DNA of 50,167 nt from an uncultured Oscillospiraceae bacterium (lineage in GTDB: Bacteria > Bacillota > Clostridia > Oscillospirales > Oscillospiraceae), in assembly GCA_900757415.1 (NCBI GenBank), contig CAAENU010000016.1, positions 1 through 50,167 on the forward strand, written 5' to 3'. The notes below the pieces were generated by a model. It was not told the origin of the DNA, made no database searches, and saw only the letters and a program-made list of their open reading frames with translations. The number at the start of each line of letters is the position of its first letter. Within the stretch, counting starts at the first letter, position 1. This document shows, one piece after another, positions 36,636 to 44,987 of the stretch. The translations under genes and the position numbers were made by a program.

Positions 36636-39203
36636 ATGGCCACTACACCCAAGAAAAAGACAACTTCTTCCGGCAAGGGCGGCAAGGGGAGCGGCGCGGC
36701 CAAACGCCGCAGCGCCCCGCCGCCTGCTTATAACGCACAGGCGCGGCTGATTGGCGGCATTGTATGCCTGCTGTTGGCGCTGTGCGTGCTGGTCACCTAT
36801 TTTAACGTGGACGCCATATTGCTCACCTTTTTATCCAATGTGCTGAAAGGCTGCTTTGGCTGCGGCTATTGGCTGGCTGCCCCGGCGCTGGCCTATGCCG
36901 GCGCAGTGCTTATCAACCATAAGGGCCGCCCTGTAACGCTGCGCGTATGCTGCACGCTGCTGCTGCCGACACTGCTGGGTATGGTGCTGCACCTGCTGCT
37001 CAGCCGCGGCAGCTATGCCTTTACGCTGGAGGGTATCAAACCCCTGTGGAAGGATGGACAGTCCCTGCTGTGCGGCGGCGTTGTTTCCGGCGCGCTGGCG
37101 GTGGGGGCGGAGGCGCTGCTCAGCCGCGTGGTGTCGCTGCTGCTCTCCATTTTGCTGCTGCTGGCGGCGCTGCTGGCGGCGCTGCATGTCACACCTGCGC
37201 AGATCGTGGCCGAGCTGAAGCGCCGTGCCGAGGAGCGTGCCCAGTGGGCGGATGAGGATGACGACGGATACGAAGAACCCGCCGCGCCTATAAGACCTGC
37301 GGCCGCGCCGCAGCAGCGAAAAAAGCGCCCCAGCATCGACATTCCGCTGGATGACGAGCCGGGCAGGGGGGAAGATGCTCCGCTGCTCAAGCCCTCCTCT
37401 GCCAGCCTGTTTCCCCAGCGTGCCGGCGACGTAAAGACCCCGGCAGAGGCGCTTTCCGCCGCCCCCATGCCGCCTGCGGCCCCGGCGGAAAGCGCTCCTG
37501 CCCCCGCCGCCCCTGTCGCTCCTGCCCCTGCCGCAGAGCCGGTTTCCGACAAAAAGCGGAAGGAGCACCTGCGCGCCGAGGTGGCCACCGCCACGGCCGA
37601 AGTCAGCGAGGCCATCGAAAAGGAGCTGGCCGAAGGGGAGGAGGCTTACCGATATCCCCCCATTACGCTGCTGGATGAGAATACCGACGATAACCATCAG
37701 GAGGTAGGCACAGAGCTGCGGCTCAATTCCCAGCGGCTGGCCGCCGCCTTGACCTCCTTCGGCGTGGATGCTCATCCCGGCGAAGTGGTTCATGGGCCCA
37801 GCGTCACCCGCTATGAGTTTACGCTGGACCAGGGCGTCAAGCTCAGCAAGCTGACCAATCTCAGCGATGATATCGCGCTGGCGCTGGGCGCCACCGGTGT
37901 GCGCATTGCCCCCATTCCCGGCAAGATCTCCGCCGTGGGCATCGAGGTACCGAATAAGGCGGTCACCGCCGTGCGCATCCGCGATGTGATCGAAAGCCGC
38001 GCCTTTACCGCCAACCCCAGCCCCGTGGCCTTTGCCGTGGGCAAGGATATCGGCGGCAGCGCCATCGTGGGCAATATTGCCCGCCTGCCCCATGTGCTCA
38101 TTGCCGGCACCACCGGCTCCGGTAAATCGGTGTGTACCAATTCGCTGATCGTCAGTCTGCTGTATAAGTCTACCCCGGATGAGGTGCGCTTTATCATGGT
38201 GGACCCCAAAATGGTGGAGCTGGCCCCCTATAACGGCATTCCCCATCTGCTGATCCCTGTGGTCACCGATCCGAAAAAGGCGGCCGGCGCCCTGCAATGG
38301 GCGGTGTACGAGATGATGAAGCGCTATAAGATGTTCTCCGAGCGGGGCGTCAAGGATCTGGCCGGGTTCAATGCCCTGTGCGAAAGCGATCCCGAGCTGA
38401 AAAAGCTGCCCACCGTGGTGGTGGTCATCGATGAGCTGGCCGACCTGATGCTGGTGGCCGCCAAGGAGGTGGAGGAATCCATCTGCCGCGTGGCCCAGAT
38501 GGGCCGTGCCGCCGGCATGCATCTGGTCATTGCCACCCAGCGCCCCTCGGCGGATGTGATCACCGGCTTGATGAAGGCCAATATCCCCAGCCGCATCGCC
38601 TTTGCCGTGGCGTCCTCGCTGGAATCCCGCATCATTCTGGATACCGCCGGCGCGGAAAAGCTGGTGGGTAAGGGCGACATGCTGTATTTTCCGCTGGGCA
38701 ACCAGAAGCCCACCCGTGTGCAGGGCTGCTTCATCACCCCCGAGGAGATCGAGCGGGTGGTGAACTTCGTCAAGGAGAGCGGCAGCGCCGACTATTCCGA
38801 CGAGGTGATGGAAAAGATCGAAGAGGTCATGAAGCAGGGCGAAAAGGGCGGCAAATCCGGCGGCAATGCTCCTCAGACAGACGAGAACGACGGCTGCGAT
38901 GAGCTGCTGGGCGCCGCCGTGGAGGTCATTCTGGAAACGGGACAGGCCAGCGTCTCCATGCTGCAGCGGCGGCTGAAGCTGGGGTATTCCCGCGCCGCCC
39001 GTCTGGTGGATCAGATGGAAGAGCGGGGCATCGTCGGCCCCTTCGAGGGCAGCAAGCCTCGTCAGCTGCTGATCACCCGCGAGCAGTGGCAGGAGCTGAA
39101 AATGAAAGGCAGCTTCAACGCCGCCGCGCCGGAGACGGAGAGTCATCCGGATCCCTATGGGTCTGTCAGCGATGTGTTCAACAGCCGCGACGCGCTGGAG
39201 TAA
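36636..39203 (+). CDS. ftsK: FtsK/SpoIIIE DNA translocase
   Basis: DNA pump that clears chromosomes from the septum at division or sporulation; 855 residues. A basic N-terminus (KKKTTSSGKGGKGSGAAKRR) precedes four membrane helices (about 30-180). A Pro/Ala-rich linker (about 205-310) leads to the motor: VVHGPSVTRYEFTLDQGVKLSKL, Walker A GTTGSGKSV (about residue 492-500), Walker B VVVVIDELADLMLVA, and IATQRPSADVITGLMKANIPSRIAFAV. A C-terminal winged-helix gamma domain (about 750-820; VSMLQRRLKLGYSRAARLVDQMEERGIVGP) reads DNA polarity. Whether it is the vegetative or the sporulation paralogue is not decidable. Confidence 0.97.
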   Translation: MATTPKKKTTSSGKGGKGSGAAKRRSAPPPAYNAQARLIGGIVCLLLALCVLVTYFNVDAILLTFLSNVLKGCFGCGYWLAAPALAYAGAVLINHKGRPVTLRVCCTLLLPTLLGMVLHLLLSRGSYAFTLEGIKPLWKDGQSLLCGGVVSGALAVGAEALLSRVVSLLLSILLLLAALLAALHVTPAQIVAELKRRAEERAQWADEDDDGYEEPAAPIRPAAAPQQRKKRPSIDIPLDDEPGRGEDAPLLKPSSASLFPQRAGDVKTPAEALSAAPMPPAAPAESAPAPAAPVAPAPAAEPVSDKKRKEHLRAEVATATAEVSEAIEKELAEGEEAYRYPPITLLDENTDDNHQEVGTELRLNSQRLAAALTSFGVDAHPGEVVHGPSVTRYEFTLDQGVKLSKLTNLSDDIALALGATGVRIAPIPGKISAVGIEVPNKAVTAVRIRDVIESRAFTANPSPVAFAVGKDIGGSAIVGNIARLPHVLIAGTTGSGKSVCTNSLIVSLLYKSTPDEVRFIMVDPKMVELAPYNGIPHLLIPVVTDPKKAAGALQWAVYEMMKRYKMFSERGVKDLAGFNALCESDPELKKLPTVVVVIDELADLMLVAAKEVEESICRVAQMGRAAGMHLVIATQRPSADVITGLMKANIPSRIAFAVASSLESRIILDTAGAEKLVGKGDMLYFPLGNQKPTRVQGCFITPEEIERVVNFVKESGSADYSDEVMEKIEEVMKQGEKGGKSGGNAPQTDENDGCDELLGAAVEVILETGQASVSMLQRRLKLGYSRAARLVDQMEERGIVGPFEGSKPRQLLITREQWQELKMKGSFNAAAPETESHPDPYGSVSDVFNSRDALE

Positions 39204-39207
39204 GCCT

Positions 39208-40350
39208 ATGAGCCGTTATGTGATCATTCCCGATTCTTTCAAGGGGACGCTGTCCTCGGCAGACATCTGCCGCATCGTGTCCCGGGAGATTCGGGCGCAG
39301 GAGCCGGAGGCGGCCGTCTGCGCCATCCCGGTGGCCGATGGCGGCGAGGGTACGGTGGACGCATTTCTTGCCGCCGTGGGCGGAGAGCGGGTGACAGTGC
39401 AATGTGCCGGCCCTTACGGAGAACCGGTTTCCGCCTTTTACGGCATGCTGCCCGACGGCAGCGCCGTGGTGGAAATGGCTGCCGCCGCAGGATTGCCGCT
39501 GGCAGGTTCCCGGCGCGATCCGGAAAAAACCACTACCTACGGTGTGGGACAGCTGATGGCCCACGCCGCCGCCCATGGTGCGAAACGCATTGTGCTGGCT
39601 TTAGGCGGCAGCGCCACCAACGATGGCGGCTGCGGCGCGGCCGCGGCGCTGGGCGTTACGTTTTATGATCGGGCGGGCAAACCCTTTGTTCCGGTGGGCG
39701 GCACGCTGCATGATATTGCCCGTATTTGTGCTGACCGACTGGACCCCGCCCTGCGCCGCATCCGGGTGGTGACCATGTGCGACATCGATAATCCGCTGTG
39801 CGGCCCCACCGGAGCCGCGGCCGTTTTCGGTCCCCAGAAAGGGGCGGATGATGCCATGGTGCAGCGGCTGAATGCGGGACTTTTCCATCTGGCGCAGGTG
39901 CTGCGCCGTGATCTTGGCGCGGATGTGCTGAACCTGCCCGGCGGCGGTGCAGCCGGAGGGTTTGGCGCCGGAGCCGCCGCCTTTTTTGGCAGTCCCCTGC
40001 GCATGGGTATCGATGTGGTGCTGGATCTGACACGGTTTGATACCCACGCCGCCGGGGCGGATCTGATTATTACCGGAGAGGGAAAGCTGGATAGCCAGAG
40101 CCTTCGCGGAAAGGTGGTCGTCGGCGTGGCGCGCCGCGCCCGTGCGCTGGACGTGCCGGTGGCGGCGCTGGTGGGCGGCAGCGAAACGGATATTGCCGCG
40201 GCCTATGCCGCCGGTGTCAGCGGCGTGTTTCCCATCAATCCTCTGCCGCTGCCTTTTGAAGAGGTGCGCGCTCAGGCGGCGGGAAATCTGGCGTTCACCG
40301 CTGCCAATCTGATTCGGTTTTACCGAGCCGTCGGCGGCGCTTCGCGCTGA
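39208..40350 (+). CDS. Glycerate kinase (type 2, GlxK/GarK family)
   Basis: Phosphorylates glycerate to 2- or 3-phosphoglycerate; 380 residues. MSRYVIIPDSFKGTLSSADIC, PVADGGEGTVDAFL, ALGGSATNDGGCGAAAALG and ITGEGKLDSQSLRGKVVVGVA are the family motifs. The start is ATG 39208; the longer open frame lies inside ftsK. Only four bases separate it from the ftsK stop, though no functional link to division is known. Immediately downstream lie four direct repeats and a terminator. Confidence 0.95.
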   Translation: MSRYVIIPDSFKGTLSSADICRIVSREIRAQEPEAAVCAIPVADGGEGTVDAFLAAVGGERVTVQCAGPYGEPVSAFYGMLPDGSAVVEMAAAAGLPLAGSRRDPEKTTTYGVGQLMAHAAAHGAKRIVLALGGSATNDGGCGAAAALGVTFYDRAGKPFVPVGGTLHDIARICADRLDPALRRIRVVTMCDIDNPLCGPTGAAAVFGPQKGADDAMVQRLNAGLFHLAQVLRRDLGADVLNLPGGGAAGGFGAGAAAFFGSPLRMGIDVVLDLTRFDTHAAGADLIITGEGKLDSQSLRGKVVVGVARRARALDVPVAALVGGSETDIAAAYAAGVSGVFPINPLPLPFEEVRAQAAGNLAFTAANLIRFYRAVGGASR

Positions 40351-40367
40351 GACGCGGCGTGCAGCGG

Positions 40368-40442
40368 TATTTGTACCGCAAATGGGCGCTATCTGTACCA
40401 AAAAGCGGCGTATTTGTACCATAAACGGGCAGTATTTGTACC
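40368..40442. repeat. Four direct repeats of TATTTGTACC with 21-22-base period
   Basis: Copies lie at 40368, 40390 (one mismatch, TATCTGTACC), 40411 and 40433. Start-to-start distances are 22, 21 and 22 bases, about two turns of the helix. Each unit has a GTA-N4-TAC inverted core; the first is CGGTA-TTTG-TACCG. Intervening bases are not conserved. The array starts 18 bases after the glycerate kinase stop. Function unknown. Confidence 0.85.
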
Positions 40443-40519
40443 GTAAAAGCCTGCATCTGCCGCGTTAAGCACCGCCCCGCCGCTCCACAGGCGGCGAAAC
40501 AGACTGCATAGTATACACA

Positions 40520-40557
40520 AAAAATCACCCTTCCGGATGAGCGGAAGGGTGATTTTT
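40520..40557. terminator. Bidirectional terminator between glycerate kinase and the DUF6320-like gene
   Basis: A perfect 16-bp stem (40520-40535 with 40542-40557) with flanking A and T runs; it serves both converging transcripts. Confidence 0.93.
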
Positions 40558-40568
40558 ATATCGGTATT

Positions 40569-41267
40569 TTACAGGAAAAATTTGCGGTGCAGCGACTGAC
40601 GCAAGGGCCTGCACAGGCCGATCACCAGCAGCATGACGCCCAGCAGGATCCCCGCCACCAGCGGATACAGCGACCAGAAAAAGGTTTCGTGAAGCTTGAA
40701 GGTGAAGTTGATGAGAAACTCGATCAATACCGCCAAACCGCCGCCGCACATCAGCGCGCCGGCAAATACAAATATGTGTCCGCCGGGCAGATACCGCAGC
40801 AGCGCCACCATAGCCGTGATCAACAGTCCGATAGCCCCGGTGACCGGGAAAGCAAAGGACAAAAACCAGTGCCCCCCGACGGCAAGGTCGATATACAACA
40901 GGTAGAGGCCGATGGCCGCAAAGTCAATCGGTACGAAGATTACCGGGTTGGGACGGCGGAACCACAGCGGAAGCGCCGCCACAATATACACCAGCACGAT
41001 GCCGCCGGCAGCGTACCCCGACCAGACGACGGCGCCGTTGATGCGCCAGTCGCACAGGATCAGCAGCACCGAGGACAGCACCGTCAGCACTGTCAGCAGG
41101 AACAGTACACCGGAGCGGCTGACCTCTTCGCCGTGGCTGTGAGCCTCCAGCGGATAGGGCGGTTCGCCCTGCTGGGGCGGCATGTCCGGGTGAAAGGCGC
41201 GGGTGCCGCACAGCGGACAGACCCGTTCACTGTCGGCCAACTCCACGCCGCATTTGACACAATACAT
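40569..41267 (-). CDS. Zinc-ribbon membrane protein, DUF6320-like
   Basis: 232 residues. The N-terminal zinc ribbon MYCVKCGVELADSERVCPLCG (CxxC...CxxC) is followed by a short Pro/His-rich linker. Six membrane helices follow, from VLFLLTVLTVLSSVLLILCDW to LVAGILLGVMLLVIGLC, ending in a basic tail. I recognise this as the DUF6320 type, found in Clostridia beside alcohol-acetyltransferase and alpha/beta-hydrolase genes; its function is unknown. It lies 24 bases downstream of the hydrolase-acyltransferase gene and shares its transcript and the terminator. ATG 41267 follows GAAAGGAGCC. Confidence 0.85.
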   Translation of the reverse strand: MYCVKCGVELADSERVCPLCGTRAFHPDMPPQQGEPPYPLEAHSHGEEVSRSGVLFLLTVLTVLSSVLLILCDWRINGAVVWSGYAAGGIVLVYIVAALPLWFRRPNPVIFVPIDFAAIGLYLLYIDLAVGGHWFLSFAFPVTGAIGLLITAMVALLRYLPGGHIFVFAGALMCGGGLAVLIEFLINFTFKLHETFFWSLYPLVAGILLGVMLLVIGLCRPLRQSLHRKFFL

Positions 41268-41291
41268 GATGGCTCCTTTCCAGCGCCCACG

Positions 41292-43454
41292 TCAGCGCTG
41301 ATTGCTCTCCACCCGAACCGGCAGACCCAGCTGATGAAGAACCTCATAAAAGCGCAGCTCCAGCTCCGGTTCCCGGATGCTGCGGATGCAGTTGATATAC
41401 ACGGTGTTGCCCCAGGTCAGCACGCCGCAGTCGTGGGGGGCTTTGGCCTGCACGCCGATGATAAAGTCCATCCGTGCCACATAGGGAACCATGACCTCCG
41501 GCAGCTGCACCACGCCCAGATTGGACAAGCACAGGCAGGATTTGCACTCGCCCACTGTATCGAATACCGCTTTCATGGCAATGTTTTTGATGAACAGCGG
41601 CATGACGCGCAGAATCGGCGAACGCTCGCTGGCCACGTTGGCGGCGAACTTGGCTCGCATAGTCTGGGGGTTGTTCTCCAGTCCCATGCGGTGGTGCACC
41701 GCCGCGCAGATCTCATCAAAGGTATAATCGCCCATGCGCGGGTTGATCTCAGGGGTGATATAAGAGGCAAAGTTCCGCAGCGTCCGGCTGGGGAAGAGAT
41801 TGCGCAGGTTGACGGGCAACAGTACCTTGACCGGCTTGCGCAGCCGCCGCTGCGGCACCTTTTCCGCCTGAAGGCGGCAAATGGCCTGCATCATGGCGGC
41901 GCACAGCAATTCCGTAACGGTGACGCCATGCGCCCTGGCGCAGGCTTTCAATTTGTCGGCGGGCACCATCAGCGTGACCAGATTCTTAAAGCCGTCCTTT
42001 TCCGGGGTGCCGCTGAGATGCCATGCGGTAGCTTCCCGGCGGCTGGCCTTGACATCCCCTGCGTAGCGCAGAAAGCTGTCCTCCAGCTCAGCCTCGTCCG
42101 GTTCCTCCAGACGGCCAAGCACCCCTTTTTCCGCCGGAATACGCAAGCCGTATTTCTGGCTGAGATATTCGGCCAGCAGGGTTTTGACAAAAATCAGCGC
42201 GCCGGTACCGTCTGTCAGGGCGTGGAAAAATTCTACGGCAAAGCGGTTATGATAAACCAGCACCCGGAAAGCGCAGCGCCGCACCTCATGAAAGGGAGCG
42301 TGGGCCAGCGGGCAGCTCTTTTCCTCCTGAATGGCGGGGGGACGGGGGATCTGTTCCAGATAGTACCAGAACATGCCCCGACGCAGCCGCACGGCAATGG
42401 AGGGGAAGCGGCGGGCGGTCACATCCAGCGCGGTGCGCAGCACCGCCGTATCCACCGGCTCGGTAAGCGTGGCGGAGATGCGGAAAAAATTATTCCAGTT
42501 GCGCCGTTTGGCAGCAGGAAAGATCTTGGCGGCGTTGTCCAGCTTCATCCAGCGCAGGCTCCGCGCCGGCGAGAGAACCTGATCCATAAAGTGATTGATG
42601 GTCTCGAAATCCTGCGCCATATTCTCGCTGAGACAATAGAGAACATAGGCGTGCCAGCGTTCCGGGGCCACGATCATTTTGCTGCGGCAGCCGGCGGCCA
42701 GCAGCTTTTCGTGGAGCTGACGGGTATCGTCCAGCATCACCTCGTCCCCGCCCACAAACAGCAGGGAGGGGGGCATCCCCGTCAAATCGCCCATCAAGGG
42801 CGAGCAGAAAGGATCGGACGGGTCGTCGGTATAGCAATTGGCATAGAATTGCAGCAGCTCCGGAGACATGGAGGGATCAATCTCCCGGTTCTCTTCATAC
42901 GACTTGCCGGAGCCGGTAAGATCCGTCCATGGTGAGATGCCGATCAGGCCGCAGGGCAGGGGCAAATCCAATGCCTTGAGCTTCAGGCTCAGGGCGTAGA
43001 TCAGGCCGCCGCCGGCACTTTCGCCGCAAAGCATGATCTGGTGGGCGGCATACCCCTTTCCCAGCAGGTACTCATAGGCCTCCAGCGCGTCTTCCAGCGC
43101 GGCAGGATAGCGGTGCTCCGGGGCCAGCCGGTAAGCGGCGCAGAACACGCGCACGCCGCATTCCGCTGCCAGCGTGGAGGCGAAGCCTTTGGCATATTCC
43201 AGGCTGCCGCAGGTATAGCCGCCGCCATGGAGATATAGTACCACGCCGCTGCGGCGCTGGTCGCGGGGCATGACCCATGCGCCCTGAAAATGTTCGAAGC
43301 GGTGCTCACGGGTCATCACGTCACTGCGGTGGAGCGCCGTCATCAGTTCGCCCAGCTTATCCTGCCCCTTGCGGCTGGCTTCCAGTGAGCAGGAGGTCAT
43401 GACGGGTTTGAAAAGATTCAGTTGTGCGCGGACACGTTTGGCGTGCAGCTCCAT
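41292..43454 (-). CDS. Fusion of HSL-type alpha/beta hydrolase and condensation/alcohol-acetyltransferase-like domain
   Basis: 720 residues from ATG 43454 (after AAAGGAG). Residues about 60-295 are a hormone-sensitive-lipase-type esterase: oxyanion motif HGGGY at 76-80, nucleophile Ser146 in GESAGG, probable acid Asp237 in GGDEVMLDD and His268 in ERWHAY. Residues about 305-720 resemble the CoA-dependent acyltransferase/NRPS-condensation superfamily and alcohol acetyltransferases, with HALTDG at 411-416 (HxxxDG) and a later PVNLRNLFPSRTLRNFASY. All catalytic residues of both parts seem present. The substrate is unknown; acyl transfer and removal on a lipid or cell-wall component is a guess. 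No signal peptide, so cytoplasmic or membrane-associated through its DUF6320-like neighbour. Confidence 0.87.
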   Translation of the reverse strand: MELHAKRVRAQLNLFKPVMTSCSLEASRKGQDKLGELMTALHRSDVMTREHRFEHFQGAWVMPRDQRRSGVVLYLHGGGYTCGSLEYAKGFASTLAAECGVRVFCAAYRLAPEHRYPAALEDALEAYEYLLGKGYAAHQIMLCGESAGGGLIYALSLKLKALDLPLPCGLIGISPWTDLTGSGKSYEENREIDPSMSPELLQFYANCYTDDPSDPFCSPLMGDLTGMPPSLLFVGGDEVMLDDTRQLHEKLLAAGCRSKMIVAPERWHAYVLYCLSENMAQDFETINHFMDQVLSPARSLRWMKLDNAAKIFPAAKRRNWNNFFRISATLTEPVDTAVLRTALDVTARRFPSIAVRLRRGMFWYYLEQIPRPPAIQEEKSCPLAHAPFHEVRRCAFRVLVYHNRFAVEFFHALTDGTGALIFVKTLLAEYLSQKYGLRIPAEKGVLGRLEEPDEAELEDSFLRYAGDVKASRREATAWHLSGTPEKDGFKNLVTLMVPADKLKACARAHGVTVTELLCAAMMQAICRLQAEKVPQRRLRKPVKVLLPVNLRNLFPSRTLRNFASYITPEINPRMGDYTFDEICAAVHHRMGLENNPQTMRAKFAANVASERSPILRVMPLFIKNIAMKAVFDTVGECKSCLCLSNLGVVQLPEVMVPYVARMDFIIGVQAKAPHDCGVLTWGNTVYINCIRSIREPELELRFYEVLHQLGLPVRVESNQR

Positions 43455-43531
43455 GAACACGGCTCCTTTCTTGCGGAATGGGAAAGGCTTTTCATTATTA
43501 TAGCATGTGCCGCCGGGGATGTAAATACACC

Positions 43532-44068
43532 TTACCGAGCGGAGATGATGCGCTTGCGCAGCAGCGGGCACAGCACCGCTGTGACGGCGATTTTGATGGC
43601 GTCACCGGGCAGGAAGGGCAGCATGCCCGCCCACAGCAGGGCGGAAACACTCATGCCCTTACCCATATAGCCGTTGAGGATCAGAGCCATATAGGGCACG
43701 CCCACCGCGTACAGCACGGCAAGACCGGCCACGCAGGCCAGCGCGATGCGCAGCGCAGAGGTATTGCGCCGGGTAAGGGCGCCGATCACGGCGGCGGAGG
43801 GGATCAACCCCAGCAGGAAGCCAAAGGTAGGCTGCAGCACATAGCCGAAGCCGCCGCCCGCGGTGAAGATGGGCAACCCCACCAGTCCCAGCACCACATA
43901 GACCGCCTGACTCAGCGCACCGCCGCCGGCTCCCAGCAGAACACCTGCCATGGCGGTAAATAGAAATTGCAGCGTGATGGACGATACGCCAAGCGGAATA
44001 CGCAGAAATGCACCAACTGCCGTTAAAACGGCGAACAATGCGGTGTAAACAAGCTTTCGTGCAGACAT
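43532..44068 (-). CDS. bioY: Biotin transporter BioY (ECF transporter S component)
   Basis: Membrane biotin-binding component of an ECF importer; 178 residues with about six helices. MSARKLVYTALFAVLTAVGAFLRIPLG, GFGYVLQPTFGFLLGLIPSAAVIGAL and LPFLPGDAIKIAVTAVL are family-typical. ATG 44068 follows CAGGAGGG; the eight codons upstream are rejected. Its energising EcfA/A'/T proteins are not in the window. It is divergent from birA, with a palindrome over its promoter. Confidence 0.95.
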   Translation of the reverse strand: MSARKLVYTALFAVLTAVGAFLRIPLGVSSITLQFLFTAMAGVLLGAGGGALSQAVYVVLGLVGLPIFTAGGGFGYVLQPTFGFLLGLIPSAAVIGALTRRNTSALRIALACVAGLAVLYAVGVPYMALILNGYMGKGMSVSALLWAGMLPFLPGDAIKIAVTAVLCPLLRKRIISAR

Positions 44069-44103
44069 GGCGGGGCCCTCCTGATCAGGCAAAAGATGGA
44101 GCC

Positions 44104-44133
44104 ATGATACCCCGAAATGACAGCGGCTGTCAA
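44104..44133 (-). promoter_or_regulatory. Promoter of bioY
   Basis: On the minus strand, TTGACA (44133-44128), 18-base spacer, TATCAT (44109-44104). The spacer and the -35 box overlap a perfect palindrome at 44118-44132. Confidence 0.75.
44118..44132. promoter_or_regulatory. Perfect 15-base palindrome over the bioY promoter, candidate operator
   Basis: TGACAGC-G-GCTGTCA, a 7-1-7 inverted repeat overlapping the bioY -35 and spacer. Such a position is typical of a repressor site. The nearby BirA has no DNA-binding domain, so another protein would be needed. Confidence 0.6.
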
Positions 44134-44154
44134 GCGGGTTGACGACTTTTTTAC

Positions 44155-44183
44155 TTTACTGCCGAGGAAAAACGTGGTAATAT
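44155..44183 (+). promoter_or_regulatory. Promoter of birA
   Basis: TTTACT (44155-44160), 17-base spacer, TAATAT (44178-44183). Transcription would start near 44190, which supports ATG 44211 as the birA start. Confidence 0.65.
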
Positions 44184-44210
44184 GAGCCACGAATGAAGGG
44201 GGGCGGCAAA

Positions 44211-44960
44211 ATGGAGCGGCCGAAGGTCTATCATTTCAAAACCGTAGATTCCACCAACACGGTGTGCAAGCGGCTGGCCATGGAGGGCGCGCCTGACGGG
44301 ACGGCTGTGATCGCGGCGCGGCAGACTGCCGGCCGGGGCCGCATGGGCCGGGGGTTTGAGTCGCCGGAGGGGATGGGCCTGTACCTGTCCATGCTGTGGC
44401 GGCCGGTGACCTCGCCGGAGGGCCTGCTGCCCTTGACGGCCATGGCTTCGGCCTGCGCGGCGGAGGCCATACGGCGCGTGACCGGAGCGGACGTGCGGAT
44501 CAAATGGCCCAACGATCTGGTGCTGCACGGGAAAAAGCTGGTGGGGATCCTGACGGAGAGTGCTCTGAATGGCAGCGGCGGCGTGGACTATGTGGTGATC
44601 GGGATCGGCGTAAACCTGCGTCAGGGCCCGGCGGATTTTTCGCCGGAGGTGGCAAAAATGGCCACATCTCTGGCGGCGGAGGGATATGACGTGGACAACG
44701 CGGCGCTGGAAGCGGCGCTGACGGACGGACTGCGGCAGGCGTTTCGCCATCTGTGCGCGCCTGAAACCTATGTGGACGAGTATCGCAGACTGTGCCTGAC
44801 GCTGGGGCAGAAGGTGCGGATTGTGCAGGAGGACGAGACCGTGACGGCGCTGGATATTGACGGACAGTACGGACTGACGGTAAGGCGCGAAAGCGGGGAA
44901 GTGGAGACCCTGCGCTGCGGCGAGGTATCGGTCCGCGGATTATACGGCTATGCCGAGTGA
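44211..44960 (+). CDS. birA: Biotin-[acetyl-CoA carboxylase] ligase, monofunctional
   Basis: Attaches biotin to biotin-dependent carboxylases; 249 residues. The ATP/biotin loop is GRGRMGRGFESPEG, followed by KWPNDLVLHGKKLVGILTES and YVVIGIGVNL. A small C-terminal SH3-like domain is present (about 200-249). It lacks the N-terminal winged helix of bifunctional BirA, so it should not be the bioY repressor. ATG 44211 lies 8 bases after AAGGGGGG; the ATG at 44193 would include that site in its coding sequence and is rejected. Confidence 0.94.
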   Translation: MERPKVYHFKTVDSTNTVCKRLAMEGAPDGTAVIAARQTAGRGRMGRGFESPEGMGLYLSMLWRPVTSPEGLLPLTAMASACAAEAIRRVTGADVRIKWPNDLVLHGKKLVGILTESALNGSGGVDYVVIGIGVNLRQGPADFSPEVAKMATSLAAEGYDVDNAALEAALTDGLRQAFRHLCAPETYVDEYRRLCLTLGQKVRIVQEDETVTALDIDGQYGLTVRRESGEVETLRCGEVSVRGLYGYAE

Positions 44961-44987
44961 GGATATTCAGAAAAGGAGTGTTGTTTT

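Noticed and set aside
44193..44210. Earlier ATG for birA
   Set aside because: The stretch includes the AAGGGGGG ribosome binding site of ATG 44211 and lies almost at the predicted transcription start.
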